54,064 nucleotides of DNA from a bacterium (GTDB lineage: Bacteria; Chloroflexota; Dormibacteria; Aeolococcales; Bog-877). The stretch lies in assembly GCA_021801645.1 (NCBI GenBank), contig JAJYXT010000021.1, positions 1 through 54,064 of the forward strand, in the 5' to 3' direction. The position numbers were made by a program, and so were the translations under genes. This document shows positions 8,505-16,131 of this stretch, in pieces (the stretch's first letter is position 1; the number at the start of each line of letters is the position of its first letter). The notes beneath the pieces are model-generated. The model made no database searches. It saw only the letters and a list, made by a program, of their open reading frames with translations, and was not told the origin of the DNA.

Positions 8505-9258
8505 GGGCGCGGCGGTCTGCCCCATCGGGCAAGTACGGCACGCCGGCCCAGGTGGGCTCTGGTGGCTGGAGCTCCGGGCTTCGGTGAGGCGCCGGCGCGC
8601 CCTGGTCATCAAGCTGGTCTTCCCCCTGGTCCTGGCGGTACCCCTGGCCCTGACCGGGGCACCCCAGTTTTTCGCCGCCATGCTGCTCACCGTGCTCATC
8701 GCCATGGTGGGGACGGTGGGCACCGGGGTCAGCCTGACCAGGGCCAGAGGGGCGGGCTGGCTGGACCGGCTGGCCGTCCTGCCGCTGGGCGGGTGGCGGG
8801 TCGGACTGGAGCTCTTCCTGGCCGGGTGGGTGGTGGACTGCCTGCAGGCCACCCTCCTGATCCTGGTGCTGGAGGCCGCGCAGCGGCCGGACCCGCTCAC
8901 CCTTCTGAGCACCTGGCTGCTAAGCCTGGCCACCCTGGCCTTCTCCGGAGCGCTGGGCCTGGCGGTGGCCACCCTCACCGACAACCCCGGGGAGGCGATG
9001 CTGGTCCTGGCTGTGGTGCTGGCGCCGATGCTGTTCCTCTCCGGGCTCTTCACAGGCGTTCCGGCGTCGGGGCCGCGCTACTGGGTGGCCCAGCTGCTCC
9101 CCTTCAGCTACCTGCAGAACGCCTTCCAGCTGGTGCTCCACGGCAATCCGCCGTACGGCAGTGACCCCCAGTTCCTGCTGGCCGCGGTGGTCTTCCTCCT
9201 GGTGGGCGCGGGCGCGGCGGCGCTCCTGGGAGGGCCCCTGCTGGCCAGAGGCTCATGA
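8497..9258 (+). CDS. ABC-2 type transporter permease
   Basis: A 253-residue polytopic protein with six hydrophobic segments (beginning at ALVIKLVFPLVLAVPLALTG and ending at FLLAAVVFLLVGAGAAALL). The pattern FLSGLFTGVPASGPRYWVAQLLPFSYLQNA is typical of ABC-2 exporters. The ATG at 8497 overlaps the ATPase gene by eight bases, implying translational coupling. Together with 7596-8504 it forms a second exporter in the window, unrelated in detail to the DrrAB pair at 1030-2785. The exported compound is unknown. Confidence 0.83.
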   Translation: MAEGAAVCPIGQVRHAGPGGLWWLELRASVRRRRALVIKLVFPLVLAVPLALTGAPQFFAAMLLTVLIAMVGTVGTGVSLTRARGAGWLDRLAVLPLGGWRVGLELFLAGWVVDCLQATLLILVLEAAQRPDPLTLLSTWLLSLATLAFSGALGLAVATLTDNPGEAMLVLAVVLAPMLFLSGLFTGVPASGPRYWVAQLLPFSYLQNAFQLVLHGNPPYGSDPQFLLAAVVFLLVGAGAAALLGGPLLARGS

Positions 9259-9465
9259 GCACCTTCGGGCTGCCATCCGGACGATGCCGAGCCGGGCCAG
9301 GAGGGCAGTGACGTCCCCCGGCTCCCCCGCCAGCTCCTAGCGCTGCCGGTGCCGAATGCCGCCAAACGCCTCCCACCCGCTCTCCGGCGGCCAATGTTCG
9401 GAGCCACTCACTGCCCAGGGAGCGGTCGCGCCTGGGTGTGCTTCTCACCTAGGCAACCTGCGGGC

Positions 9466-9495
9466 TTGACAGGTAAGACATTACTTACCTATAGT
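9466..9495 (+). promoter_or_regulatory. Sigma-A type promoter with embedded dyad operator
   Basis: TTGACA (9466-9471, perfect -35) and TATAGT (9490-9495) are separated by 18 bases, and ATG 9502 follows six bases after the -10 box, so the message is probably leaderless. Between the boxes lies a perfect inverted repeat, AGGTAAG (9471-9477) and CTTACCT (9484-9490), six bases apart. A protein bound there would block RNA polymerase. The likely binder is the ArsR-family regulator encoded second in the operon. Confidence 0.8.
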
Positions 9496-9501
9496 CGGGC
9501 T

Positions 9502-9882
9502 ATGAACCTCTCCCACATCCAGTTGATCTCACTTCCGGTCAGTGACCAGGACCGAGCCCGGGACTTCTATGTGAACGTGCTGGGCTTCGACCTGGTCCGG
9601 GACAACCCAATGGGGCCTGACAGCCGATGGGTGCAGGTCGCCCCGAAGGGCGCAGAGACGGCGATCACGTTGGTCACCTGGTTCCCCACCATGCCGCCCG
9701 GGTCCACGAAGGGGATAGTCCTGGAGTCCACCGACCTCGACGCCGACGTGGCCGAGCTCATGGCCAAGGGCGTGGCCATCGAGGGCGGTATCCAAGAGCA
9801 ACCGTGGGGGAGGTTCGTCACCTTCGACGACCCCGACGGCAACGGGATCGTGCTCCAAGAATCGGCCAGCGGTGCCCCGTGA
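9502..9882 (+). CDS. VOC family (glyoxalase/bleomycin-resistance fold) protein
   Basis: This 126-residue protein begins MNLSHIQLISLPVSDQDRARDFYVNVLGF and ends with DPDGNGIVLQE, the two hallmark halves of the vicinal-oxygen-chelate fold. Metal-ligand candidates are His5 and the late Glu of VLQE. The longer in-frame start at 9349 is rejected because the similarity and a good promoter both place the start at ATG 9502. It is the first gene of an operon with an ArsR regulator (overlap or 1-base gap) and an SRPBCC protein. Related operons are thought to handle small reactive or xenobiotic molecules; the substrate here cannot be inferred. Confidence 0.85.
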   Translation: MNLSHIQLISLPVSDQDRARDFYVNVLGFDLVRDNPMGPDSRWVQVAPKGAETAITLVTWFPTMPPGSTKGIVLESTDLDADVAELMAKGVAIEGGIQEQPWGRFVTFDDPDGNGIVLQESASGAP

Positions 9883-10195
9883 AATGCCGGGCGGCGACGT
9901 CTTCTTGGCCATCGCCAGCCCGGTCCGGCGAGCCCTGCTCGACACGCTGAGACAAGGGCCGGCGCCGGTTCGCGACCTGGCCGCCGACTTCTCGATCAGC
10001 CGTCCCGCCGTGTCCCAGCATCTTCGTGTCTTGAGACTGGCCGATCTGGTCAGCGAGAGCCAGGTCGGGCGGGAGCACCAATACCGGCTGAACCCCGAAC
10101 CGCTCCAGGACGTTCGCGCATGGGTGACCAGCTACGAGCGGTTCTGGAAGGAACGGCTGATCGGGTTGCGCGACCTGCTGGACAGCGGGAGGTGA
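9872..10195 (+). CDS. ArsR-family winged-helix regulator
   Basis: A 107-residue winged-helix protein with FLAIASPVRRALLDTLRQGP and the recognition region FSISRPAVSQHLRVLRLADLV, typical of the SdpR-like ArsR branch. It lacks the cysteine metal-binding motif of ArsR/SmtB sensors and so probably does not sense arsenic. The start is GTG 9872, overlapping the end of the VOC gene, or ATG 9884, one base after its stop. The stop overlaps the GTG of the SRPBCC gene. Autoregulation through the dyad in the operon promoter (9471-9490) is the natural expectation. Confidence 0.85.
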   Translation: MPREMPGGDVFLAIASPVRRALLDTLRQGPAPVRDLAADFSISRPAVSQHLRVLRLADLVSESQVGREHQYRLNPEPLQDVRAWVTSYERFWKERLIGLRDLLDSGR

Positions 10196-10620
10196 CCTTC
10201 GCCTCAATCCGCACCGACGCTTTCCTCCCCCACCCGCCGGAGAAGGTGTGGCGGGCGCTGACCGACCGCGAATTGCTGGGCGCGTGGCTGATGCCCAACG
10301 ACTTCCAGGCGCGGGTGGGACATCGTTTCACCTTCCACACCGACGCCGTACCGGCTCAGGGATTCGACGGCCAGGTGCACTGCGAGGTGCTCATCCTGGA
10401 ACCGCCGCAGCGCCTGCGGATCAGTTGGCGAGCCGGAAAGATCGACACCACGGTCACCTGGCAGCTGGTACCCGAGGGCAGCGGTACGCGCCTTTTCCTG
10501 ACCCACGACGGCTTCGATCCCAGCGACCCCGAGCAGGAGGCGACGCGCCGGCTGCTGGGCGGCGGCTGGCAGGGTCACCTCGCCCGCCGGCTGGAGCAGA
10601 CTCTCGTGGGCCTCGGCTGA
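10192..10620 (+). CDS. SRPBCC (AHSA1-like) ligand-binding domain protein
   Basis: The 142-residue protein has the START/SRPBCC pattern of the AHSA1 group: HPPEKVWRALTDRELLGAWLMP near the N-terminus and GGGWQGHLARRLEQTL at the C-terminal helix. GTG 10192 overlaps the ArsR stop (GTGA), so it is translationally coupled. ArsR-SRPBCC neighbours are common in actinobacteria, and the SRPBCC protein is presumed to bind or transform the small hydrophobic compound sensed by the regulator. The function of this one is unknown. Confidence 0.82.
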   Translation: MTFASIRTDAFLPHPPEKVWRALTDRELLGAWLMPNDFQARVGHRFTFHTDAVPAQGFDGQVHCEVLILEPPQRLRISWRAGKIDTTVTWQLVPEGSGTRLFLTHDGFDPSDPEQEATRRLLGGGWQGHLARRLEQTLVGLG

Positions 10621-10929
10621 ATCATCAGGTGAAGGCGGGCGCCTCTCGCCCCGGTGGCGGGGCTAGCCGGCGCCCTTTCCTTGGTTCACCCGGTGCCCTC
10701 GGAGTCTGAGGGACGCGGATGCTCGTGAACAGAATGGAAGCATCCCAGCCCGAGCGCCGACGAACGACCATAATTGCCAGCGCCGTGGGACGGATGCGAG
10801 CGTCAAGGTGGCCGAGTGAACATCCCTGGCTGGATCGCCCACTCCCGAGCGGGCCGGCCCCGCCGATCGCCGATCTCTTTTTTGCCCTCTCTCAGACTGC
10901 TACTTGGAGTCGGTGGGAGGACACGCCAA
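10621..10929. other. Intergenic region before the hydrolase gene
   Basis: Besides the terminator at its left end, I see no convincing gene here. A CATAAT (10769-10774) resembles a -10 box but has no -35 partner, and a run of six T at 10878-10883 follows a weak GATC-repeat hairpin. In-frame upstream extensions of the hydrolase through this region have no protein-like character. Confidence 0.5.
10637..10682 (+). terminator. Rho-independent terminator of the VOC-ArsR-SRPBCC operon
   Basis: GGGCGCC (10637-10643) pairs with GGCGCCC (10669-10675). An inner stem GCCCC (10648-10652)/GGGGC (10659-10663) lies inside, and TTTCCTT follows. It lies 17 bases after the SRPBCC stop codon. Confidence 0.6.
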
Positions 10930-11925
10930 ATGGCTGAGAGCGCACCCGGCGGACACGGCTTTGAAGTCAGCTGGGAGCTCGGAGCCACCACCGTCCACGG
11001 CACCGTGGAGCTCCCCCAGGGGTCCGGGCCGTTCCCGGCCGTCGTGCTGGTGGCCGGAAGCGGCCCGACGGACCGCGACTGGAACTCCCCCCTCCTGCCC
11101 GGGTCGAACGGCAGTGGAGCCCTGCTTGCCCGGGCGCTGACCGGAGCCGGCTACGCCACCCTGCGCTACGACAAACGAGCATCAGGGCCTCACGTCCGGG
11201 AGACCCTCCCTCACCTGATCGGATCGGTGACCATGCAGAGCCACGTGGACGAGCTGGCCGGTGCGGTGAGGTCGCTCGCGTCCCAGCCCGCCGTGCGCCG
11301 GGAGCGGGTGTTCGGCCTCGGCCACAGCGAGGGCACGCTCCACGTCCTCAACTACCAGATGGGGGCGCCGGAGATCCCCTTCGCCGGCCTGGTGCTGGCC
11401 GGCCCGCCGGGGCGGCCGGTGGGTGTGGTGGCGCGCTCCCAGCTGGCCGCCCAGGCCGCCTCCGTCCCAGACGGCTCCCACCTCCTCGCCCTGTATGACG
11501 CCGCGGTGGCCCGCTTCCTGGCCGGCGAACCGGCCGCCCCCGATCCCGCTCTTCCGGAGAGCGTGCGTGCCCTGATCGCCTCGCTGGAGAATCCCGTCAA
11601 CCTGCCGTTCTCCCGGGAGCTTTGGACCGCGGACGCGGCTCCCCTCCTGGCAACGGTGGAAGTCCCGGTGCTTGTCCTCATCGGCCAGAAGGACATTCAG
11701 GTGGACTGGCGGGCCGATGGGGACCCGCTCCAGAGGGCCGCCGCCGGTCGTGGGGCGGTCGACTTCGCCTTCCCCGAGGCGGCCAATCACCTCCTCAAGC
11801 AGGAGACGCGACCGCGGGAGGAGCTGGCTGCGCCGGAGGTAGCGGCGGCCTACAACTCCGAGGATGCGCGGCTTGACCCAGAGACCGTGGACACCATCCT
11901 GGGTTGGCTCGCAGCCCACATCTAG
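10930..11925 (+). CDS. Alpha/beta hydrolase
   Basis: The 331-residue protein is an alpha/beta hydrolase of the dienelactone-hydrolase/YqkD-like type. The oxyanion-region strand is VVLVAGSGPTDRDWN, the nucleophile elbow is GHSEG, the acid is in the VPVLVLIGQKDIQVDW segment, and the catalytic histidine is probably in EAANHLLK. It has no signal peptide. ATG 10930 is preceded by GGGAGGA at a spacing of about eight bases, which decides the start over longer in-frame options. It stands alone and converges on the transketolase gene. Substrate (an ester or peptide) unknown. Confidence 0.82.
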   Translation: MAESAPGGHGFEVSWELGATTVHGTVELPQGSGPFPAVVLVAGSGPTDRDWNSPLLPGSNGSGALLARALTGAGYATLRYDKRASGPHVRETLPHLIGSVTMQSHVDELAGAVRSLASQPAVRRERVFGLGHSEGTLHVLNYQMGAPEIPFAGLVLAGPPGRPVGVVARSQLAAQAASVPDGSHLLALYDAAVARFLAGEPAAPDPALPESVRALIASLENPVNLPFSRELWTADAAPLLATVEVPVLVLIGQKDIQVDWRADGDPLQRAAAGRGAVDFAFPEAANHLLKQETRPREELAAPEVAAAYNSEDARLDPETVDTILGWLAAHI

Positions 11926-12021
11926 GCGGCGGCTCGGCTGCGGGCCTGTTGTTGGCGGCAGCTCAGGGCGCCGGACTCACCGTTCTGGCTCGGACTGGGC
12001 GGATCGACGCGGGGGGGACGG

Positions 12022-14439
12022 TCAGCCGCCCCGGGCGGCCTCCAGCAGCTGGGTGAGGCGGCGCAGCCGCGCCCCGCGCTCCTCGGAGAAGCGCTGCAGC
12101 GCCTCCAGGATGTGGGCGGCGTCCAGATGGGCCTCCTCCATCACCTCCTCCACGGTCCCGCCGGTGCGCCACCGGCGGTCCCAGTCCGGAGACAGCGAGT
12201 ACTCCTCGAAGAGCGGGTGATCCGCCCAGTCCCGCATCATCCTCAGCGAACCGTTGGTGATGGCCATGGTGTCCAGCAGGTCTCCCAGGCCGAGCACCGA
12301 GGCCCGGTACTCCGGGGATTGCAGGCGGAAGAGCTGGGGGCTGATCGCCGCCACCACCTTGACGTTCACCCCCAGGCGGTCGAGCTCAGGCAGCAGCCCG
12401 ACCAGGGTGGCGGTGGTCACCGTCCCCCGGACCAGCACCACCCCTCCCCTGGGCATTCCCGGTCGGTAGTCGCGGATGAGGTAGGCCCCCCGCGCCGCCT
12501 CCAGGTGGGAGGGCATCCCGAGCCGCTCCCGATCCGGGATCTCCACGGCCGGGCGGGTGAGGTGCAGCGCCACCACCGGGGCGGACGCCGCCAGGGCGGC
12601 GGCCAGCACCGCGGGCACCTCGTTGTACTCCCAGGGGTGGAGGTCGATCACCTGACCCTCGGGGAACATCTGGGTGACCCCGGGCTCGTAGATGCCGAAG
12701 TGGGTGCGCGAGTCCTCGGCGGTCTCCGGGCCAGAGTGCCCGGCCACCCAGAGGAGCTTGCCGACCCGGAGCTCGCAGTCCTGGGCCAGCTGGCTGAAGA
12801 GCCGGATCGGCCCGTATTTGAGATAGGAGAAGGAGCCGTACGTGGAGCACGCCCCCCAGAAGCCGTCGAACTGGGAGAAGGGGTCGGCGGCGAGATTCAC
12901 CGTCGCCAGCCCGGCCACCAGCCCGGCGTTGCCGAACTCGGTGATCTCGGTGGGCAGCAGCGCCCCTCTGGGGTTGGACTCGCGTTCATACCAGCCGGCA
13001 CCGGGAAGGTCCCCGAACCCGGCCGCGAAGCCGGCAAGGTTGGTGGACTCCGCCAGGTCGGCGGAGGCGGCCACAAAGAGGGGGCGCCCGTGCTCACGGA
13101 GCGCCAGGGAGTTGACGTAGGCTCCCCAGGCCCCCAGCGCGGCGCGGTTGGGGGCCCTCTCCCCCGGCTTCTTCCAGAGGGAGGCCGGGTACTCCCGGAC
13201 GTCGAAGATGCGGCGGTCGGCGAAGACCTCGGCCCCGCCGACAGGGGCTGTGCCCTCGATCCGCTCCGGGACCTGCTCTCCCAGGCTCACCAGCCGGTCC
13301 GACAGCCATTCCACCAGCCCCCGGTCCCTCCGCAGCACAGACAGGGCCACCTCGAGGTTGGTCCGGGCCTGCTCCCGCTGCGCCAAGTGGTCGGCCGGTG
13401 CCGGCTCGCCGGCACCTTGGTATTCGACCCCGTACTTCTCCATGAACCGCGCCCGCACCTCCCAGAACTGGGGGGCGTTCATCGGCCAGGGGGTGCCGTG
13501 GCTGGCGGCATCGTACTTCCCGTATCCCCGGCCCTTGCGGGTCTTGAACCAGGCCGCCGTGGGACGCCCCTCGGGGTTCTCGCCCCGGGCGGCCTGAAGC
13601 AGGCACGATGTGACCCCATCCCACTCCGAACCACCCTCCGTGCCCACCACCCTCCAGCCGTAAGGCGCGAACCAGTCGGAGGGGGTGCCGCTCACCACGC
13701 TGGAGAGTGGCCTGGGGTCGATGCCGAAGTCGTTCCAGTCGATCAGGAAGACGAGGTTGCCCAGGCCGAGGCCGAAGGCGGTGGCCCGCGCCTCATGGCT
13801 CCCTCCGGGCGTGAGGCCGCCCTCGCCCTCCACCGCGAAGACCTTCACCTCCCCGGCGCCGGCCAGCCTGAGGGCCAGCGCCTCGCCAGCTGCGGGGGCG
13901 GTACCGTGGCCGGAGGGACCGGTGTTGAACTTGAGGAAGAGGGTGCGCCCGGACATCTCGGCGTGGCCCGGAAGACCTCCCCGGTGCCGGAGATCCAACA
14001 GCTGTTCCCAGGTGAGGGCCCAGCGCCCCCCGTCCGGGAACTCGAACCGGGGGTCCATGGTCATGCGATGGCGCTCCCGCAGCCCCTCGTTGAGGACCGC
14101 CAGGGTGGCGTACACCAGCGGCACGGTGTGGCCCGCCGAGAGCACGAAGCGGTCAGAGTACCGGAGCCAGGGCCGGCGCAGGTCCCAGCGCATGGCCCCA
14201 CTCAGCAGCAGTCCCAGGAGCAGGTGGACCTTGGACCGCGAACCACCGGGGTGTCCGCTCTGGCGGTAGTTGAGCGAGAGGTCGATCAGCTCGTCAACGA
14301 GATCCTTCAGGACCTCGTACCGGGGGTACTCCGTCCGCGCGGCATCCAGGAGAGCATCTGGGCCCGGGGCTAGTGAGAGCTCCCCGGCCCCCTCGACAAG
14401 GGGCCTGGCCCCGACTCCCCCGGGATCGCCAGCTGCCAT
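12022..14439 (-). CDS. Divergent transketolase-family thiamine diphosphate enzyme
   Basis: This 805-residue protein has transketolase architecture. The N-terminal ThDP domain has SGHPGGSRSKVH and RYSDRFVLSAGH. The ThDP motif appears as VEGEGGLTPGG, with GEG where GDG is usual, and the partner Asn is in LIDWNDFGID. A pyrimidine-binding domain has TEITEFGNAGLVAGLA, and a C-terminal domain follows. It is ~140 residues longer than typical transketolases. ATG 14439 is preceded by GGAGGAGG at eight bases; the frame runs further upstream without similarity. It probably transfers two-carbon units between sugar phosphates, but DSRTHFGIYEP in place of the usual GPTHQP segment leaves the substrate open. 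Confidence 0.75.
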   Translation of the reverse strand: MAAGDPGGVGARPLVEGAGELSLAPGPDALLDAARTEYPRYEVLKDLVDELIDLSLNYRQSGHPGGSRSKVHLLLGLLLSGAMRWDLRRPWLRYSDRFVLSAGHTVPLVYATLAVLNEGLRERHRMTMDPRFEFPDGGRWALTWEQLLDLRHRGGLPGHAEMSGRTLFLKFNTGPSGHGTAPAAGEALALRLAGAGEVKVFAVEGEGGLTPGGSHEARATAFGLGLGNLVFLIDWNDFGIDPRPLSSVVSGTPSDWFAPYGWRVVGTEGGSEWDGVTSCLLQAARGENPEGRPTAAWFKTRKGRGYGKYDAASHGTPWPMNAPQFWEVRARFMEKYGVEYQGAGEPAPADHLAQREQARTNLEVALSVLRRDRGLVEWLSDRLVSLGEQVPERIEGTAPVGGAEVFADRRIFDVREYPASLWKKPGERAPNRAALGAWGAYVNSLALREHGRPLFVAASADLAESTNLAGFAAGFGDLPGAGWYERESNPRGALLPTEITEFGNAGLVAGLATVNLAADPFSQFDGFWGACSTYGSFSYLKYGPIRLFSQLAQDCELRVGKLLWVAGHSGPETAEDSRTHFGIYEPGVTQMFPEGQVIDLHPWEYNEVPAVLAAALAASAPVVALHLTRPAVEIPDRERLGMPSHLEAARGAYLIRDYRPGMPRGGVVLVRGTVTTATLVGLLPELDRLGVNVKVVAAISPQLFRLQSPEYRASVLGLGDLLDTMAITNGSLRMMRDWADHPLFEEYSLSPDWDRRWRTGGTVEEVMEEAHLDAAHILEALQRFSEERGARLRRLTQLLEAARGG

Positions 14440-14563
14440 GGGCTGCACCTCCTCCCCCGCCACTCGCCTACCGTCCCAGGATACCGGGCAACTTGCATCC
14501 CCGAGGCCCGGCCCGGGCCGGTCCAGCTCCGGCGGTCCGCCAACCCGCCGCGGAAGGCACCCC

Positions 14564-15274
14564 TCAGTGGCAGTTGGCAGCCGTCGAGGTGAGGAAGATG
14601 AGGGCCACGGCCACCGCATTGAACGAGGCGTGGAGGGCGATCCCCGGATACAGCGAGCGGGTCCGCTCGTAGACCAGCGCCAGGGCCACCCCGGCGATGA
14701 ACAGCGAGGGCGCCAGGAGGACGATCGAGCCCCCCACCGAAAGGCTGTGGGCCACGGCGAACACCGCCGAGCTGATCACCACCGCCCAGGTCACCCCCAT
14801 CCGGGTGCGCAACCCCCCATAGATGAAGCCACGGAAGGTGATCTCCTCCACCACCGGAGCGATCACCGCGATGGCCAGCACTCCCAGGAGGGGGTCAGTG
14901 CCGAAGCCGCTGGAGATGTCGCAGCCCTGGGGGTTGCTCATCCCTCCGAGCAGTGGCGAGAGCATCGAGCTTATGACCCCAGTCAGCAGCTGCAGCGCGA
15001 CCGCCAGGGGGACCATCAGGGGAAGGACCCAGAAGGGGGGGCGCACCAGGCCGAGCCGTGACCAAACTCCGCGCATCCCGGCCCGGGCGGCGAACAGCAG
15101 TACCGCCCCTAGCATCGCCGCATAGAAGACGATGGTGGTGACGAAGTTGTAGATGGGGACGATCCGGTTCCAGCTGGGGCCGGTGAGGCTGCGGATCACG
15201 CCCGCCTGGTGAAGGCCCAGGGTGACGGCCACGACCAGGAAGGTGACGACCAGCACCGCGGCCGAGCCCACCAC
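14564..15274 (-). CDS. CPBP-family intramembrane metalloprotease (Abi/CAAX type)
   Basis: A 236-residue polytopic membrane protein with the three CPBP motifs: VVEEITFRGFIYGGLR, AVFAVAHS and HASFNAV. The glutamates and histidines should bind zinc inside the membrane. Family members cleave prenylated or other membrane proteins, or act in bacteriocin immunity. The N-terminus starts straight in a membrane helix at GTG 15274, so the true start may lie a few codons upstream, where the frame is open but lacks a good initiation codon. It lies downstream of the membrane protein gene at 15343-16014 and may share its transcript. Confidence 0.85.
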   Translation of the reverse strand: MVGSAAVLVVTFLVVAVTLGLHQAGVIRSLTGPSWNRIVPIYNFVTTIVFYAAMLGAVLLFAARAGMRGVWSRLGLVRPPFWVLPLMVPLAVALQLLTGVISSMLSPLLGGMSNPQGCDISSGFGTDPLLGVLAIAVIAPVVEEITFRGFIYGGLRTRMGVTWAVVISSAVFAVAHSLSVGGSIVLLAPSLFIAGVALALVYERTRSLYPGIALHASFNAVAVALIFLTSTAANCH

Positions 15275-15342
15275 GACTCCCCAGAAGACGTCCCGGGGCC
15301 CCCACGAGGGAATCGGGCGAGCCGCCGGCTCCCGCGCTGTGC

Positions 15343-16014
15343 TCAGAGTCCCGCCCGCCGGCGGCGCTCAGGGGGGCCGTCCGCCAGGGTGGTGGTCTGC
15401 CCAGCCGAAGGAGGCGGGGGGGGACCGGAAGAGACCCACTGGAGCGGATCCGGCCCCCGCTGTACCGCCCACGTGGGCGGCCGGGAAGGGCCGGCCCGAG
15501 TCTCCTCCGGGGGCGCGGGATGGCGGGCCAAGGGAGCGGGATTCGAAAGGGGAAGGAGTCGCCAGACCGCCGCGGCCAGGCCGGCCAGGAGGACCAGGTA
15601 GGCCACCGTGATGGGAGGCGTGGCCGCCAGGGCTCCCACCGCCAGGGCCGCCGGCAGCTGCAGCAGCACCCCGAGAAGGGCGGCGGTGCGGCCACCGGCG
15701 AGGCGGGTAGCGGGTCGGATCACCCCAAGTCCCCCGCGGACCAGCAGCAGGGCACCAATGACCCCGAGTGCCGCCCCCACCACCACGGGCAGGAAGTCCA
15801 GGGGACCCTGGGGCACCCCCGCATTGCCCATGGCTCCCAGGTCGGCGGCCAGCGCCACGACTCCCGCCAGCGCTGAGACCGCCCCCACCAGCACCAGGAC
15901 GTAGGCGAGGCGCAGTCCCCAGGTGGTGTTGACCGGGGCCGCAGGGAAGGCTTCAGCCGCCGCGGCGCCGGGAGCCGCGGAGCGTCGCTGGCGTCGCTCG
16001 ACCATGCCCATATG
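15343..16014 (-). CDS. Multi-spanning membrane protein of unknown function
   Basis: I do not recognise the family. The 223-residue protein has a basic N-terminus, about four hydrophobic helices (residues ~35-150) and a proline-rich hydrophilic tail ending in PPERRRRAGL. The start ATG 16014 has GGGAG six bases upstream; a second ATG follows two codons later. It diverges from dxs, with 117 bases between the start codons, and is followed by the CPBP protease gene, with which it may form an operon. Confidence 0.65.
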   Translation of the reverse strand, partial: HMGMVERRQRRSAAPGAAAAEAFPAAPVNTTWGLRLAYVLVLVGAVSALAGVVALAADLGAMGNAGVPQGPLDFLPVVVGAALGVIGALLLVRGGLGVIRPATRLAGGRTAALLGVLLQLPAALAVGALAATPPITVAYLVLLAGLAAAVWRLLPLSNPAPLARHPAPPEETRAGPSRPPTWAVQRGPDPLQWVSSGPPPPPSAGQTTTLADGPPERRRRAGL

Positions 16015-16117
16015 ATGCTCCCGGGGACGAGAGGACTCCGGGGGTTCGAGTTCGCATCCCCGCCGCCCTGGCCTCCGAAGGGCCACCTCCGGCGGGGGCG
16101 GTGATCTCGCCGCGGCC

Positions 16118-16123
16118 TATAAT
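16118..16123 (+). promoter_or_regulatory. Consensus -10 box (TATAAT) of dxs
   Basis: A perfect TATAAT is at 16118-16123, and ATG 16132 begins eight bases later, so dxs mRNA is predicted to be leaderless. No Shine-Dalgarno site precedes the start. No convincing -35 box is visible 16-18 bases upstream. Confidence 0.65.
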
Positions 16124-16131
16124 CCACCGCC

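Noticed and set aside
10774-10929. In-frame upstream extension of the alpha/beta hydrolase, possibly a signal peptide
   Set aside because: A good ribosome site precedes ATG 10930, and the extension has scattered Arg and Pro without a proper signal-peptide core.
12112-14373. Open frame of 753 codons on the plus strand opposite the transketolase-like gene
   Set aside because: Same antisense composition artefact; no motif, and the minus-strand gene has a strong ribosome site and family signatures.
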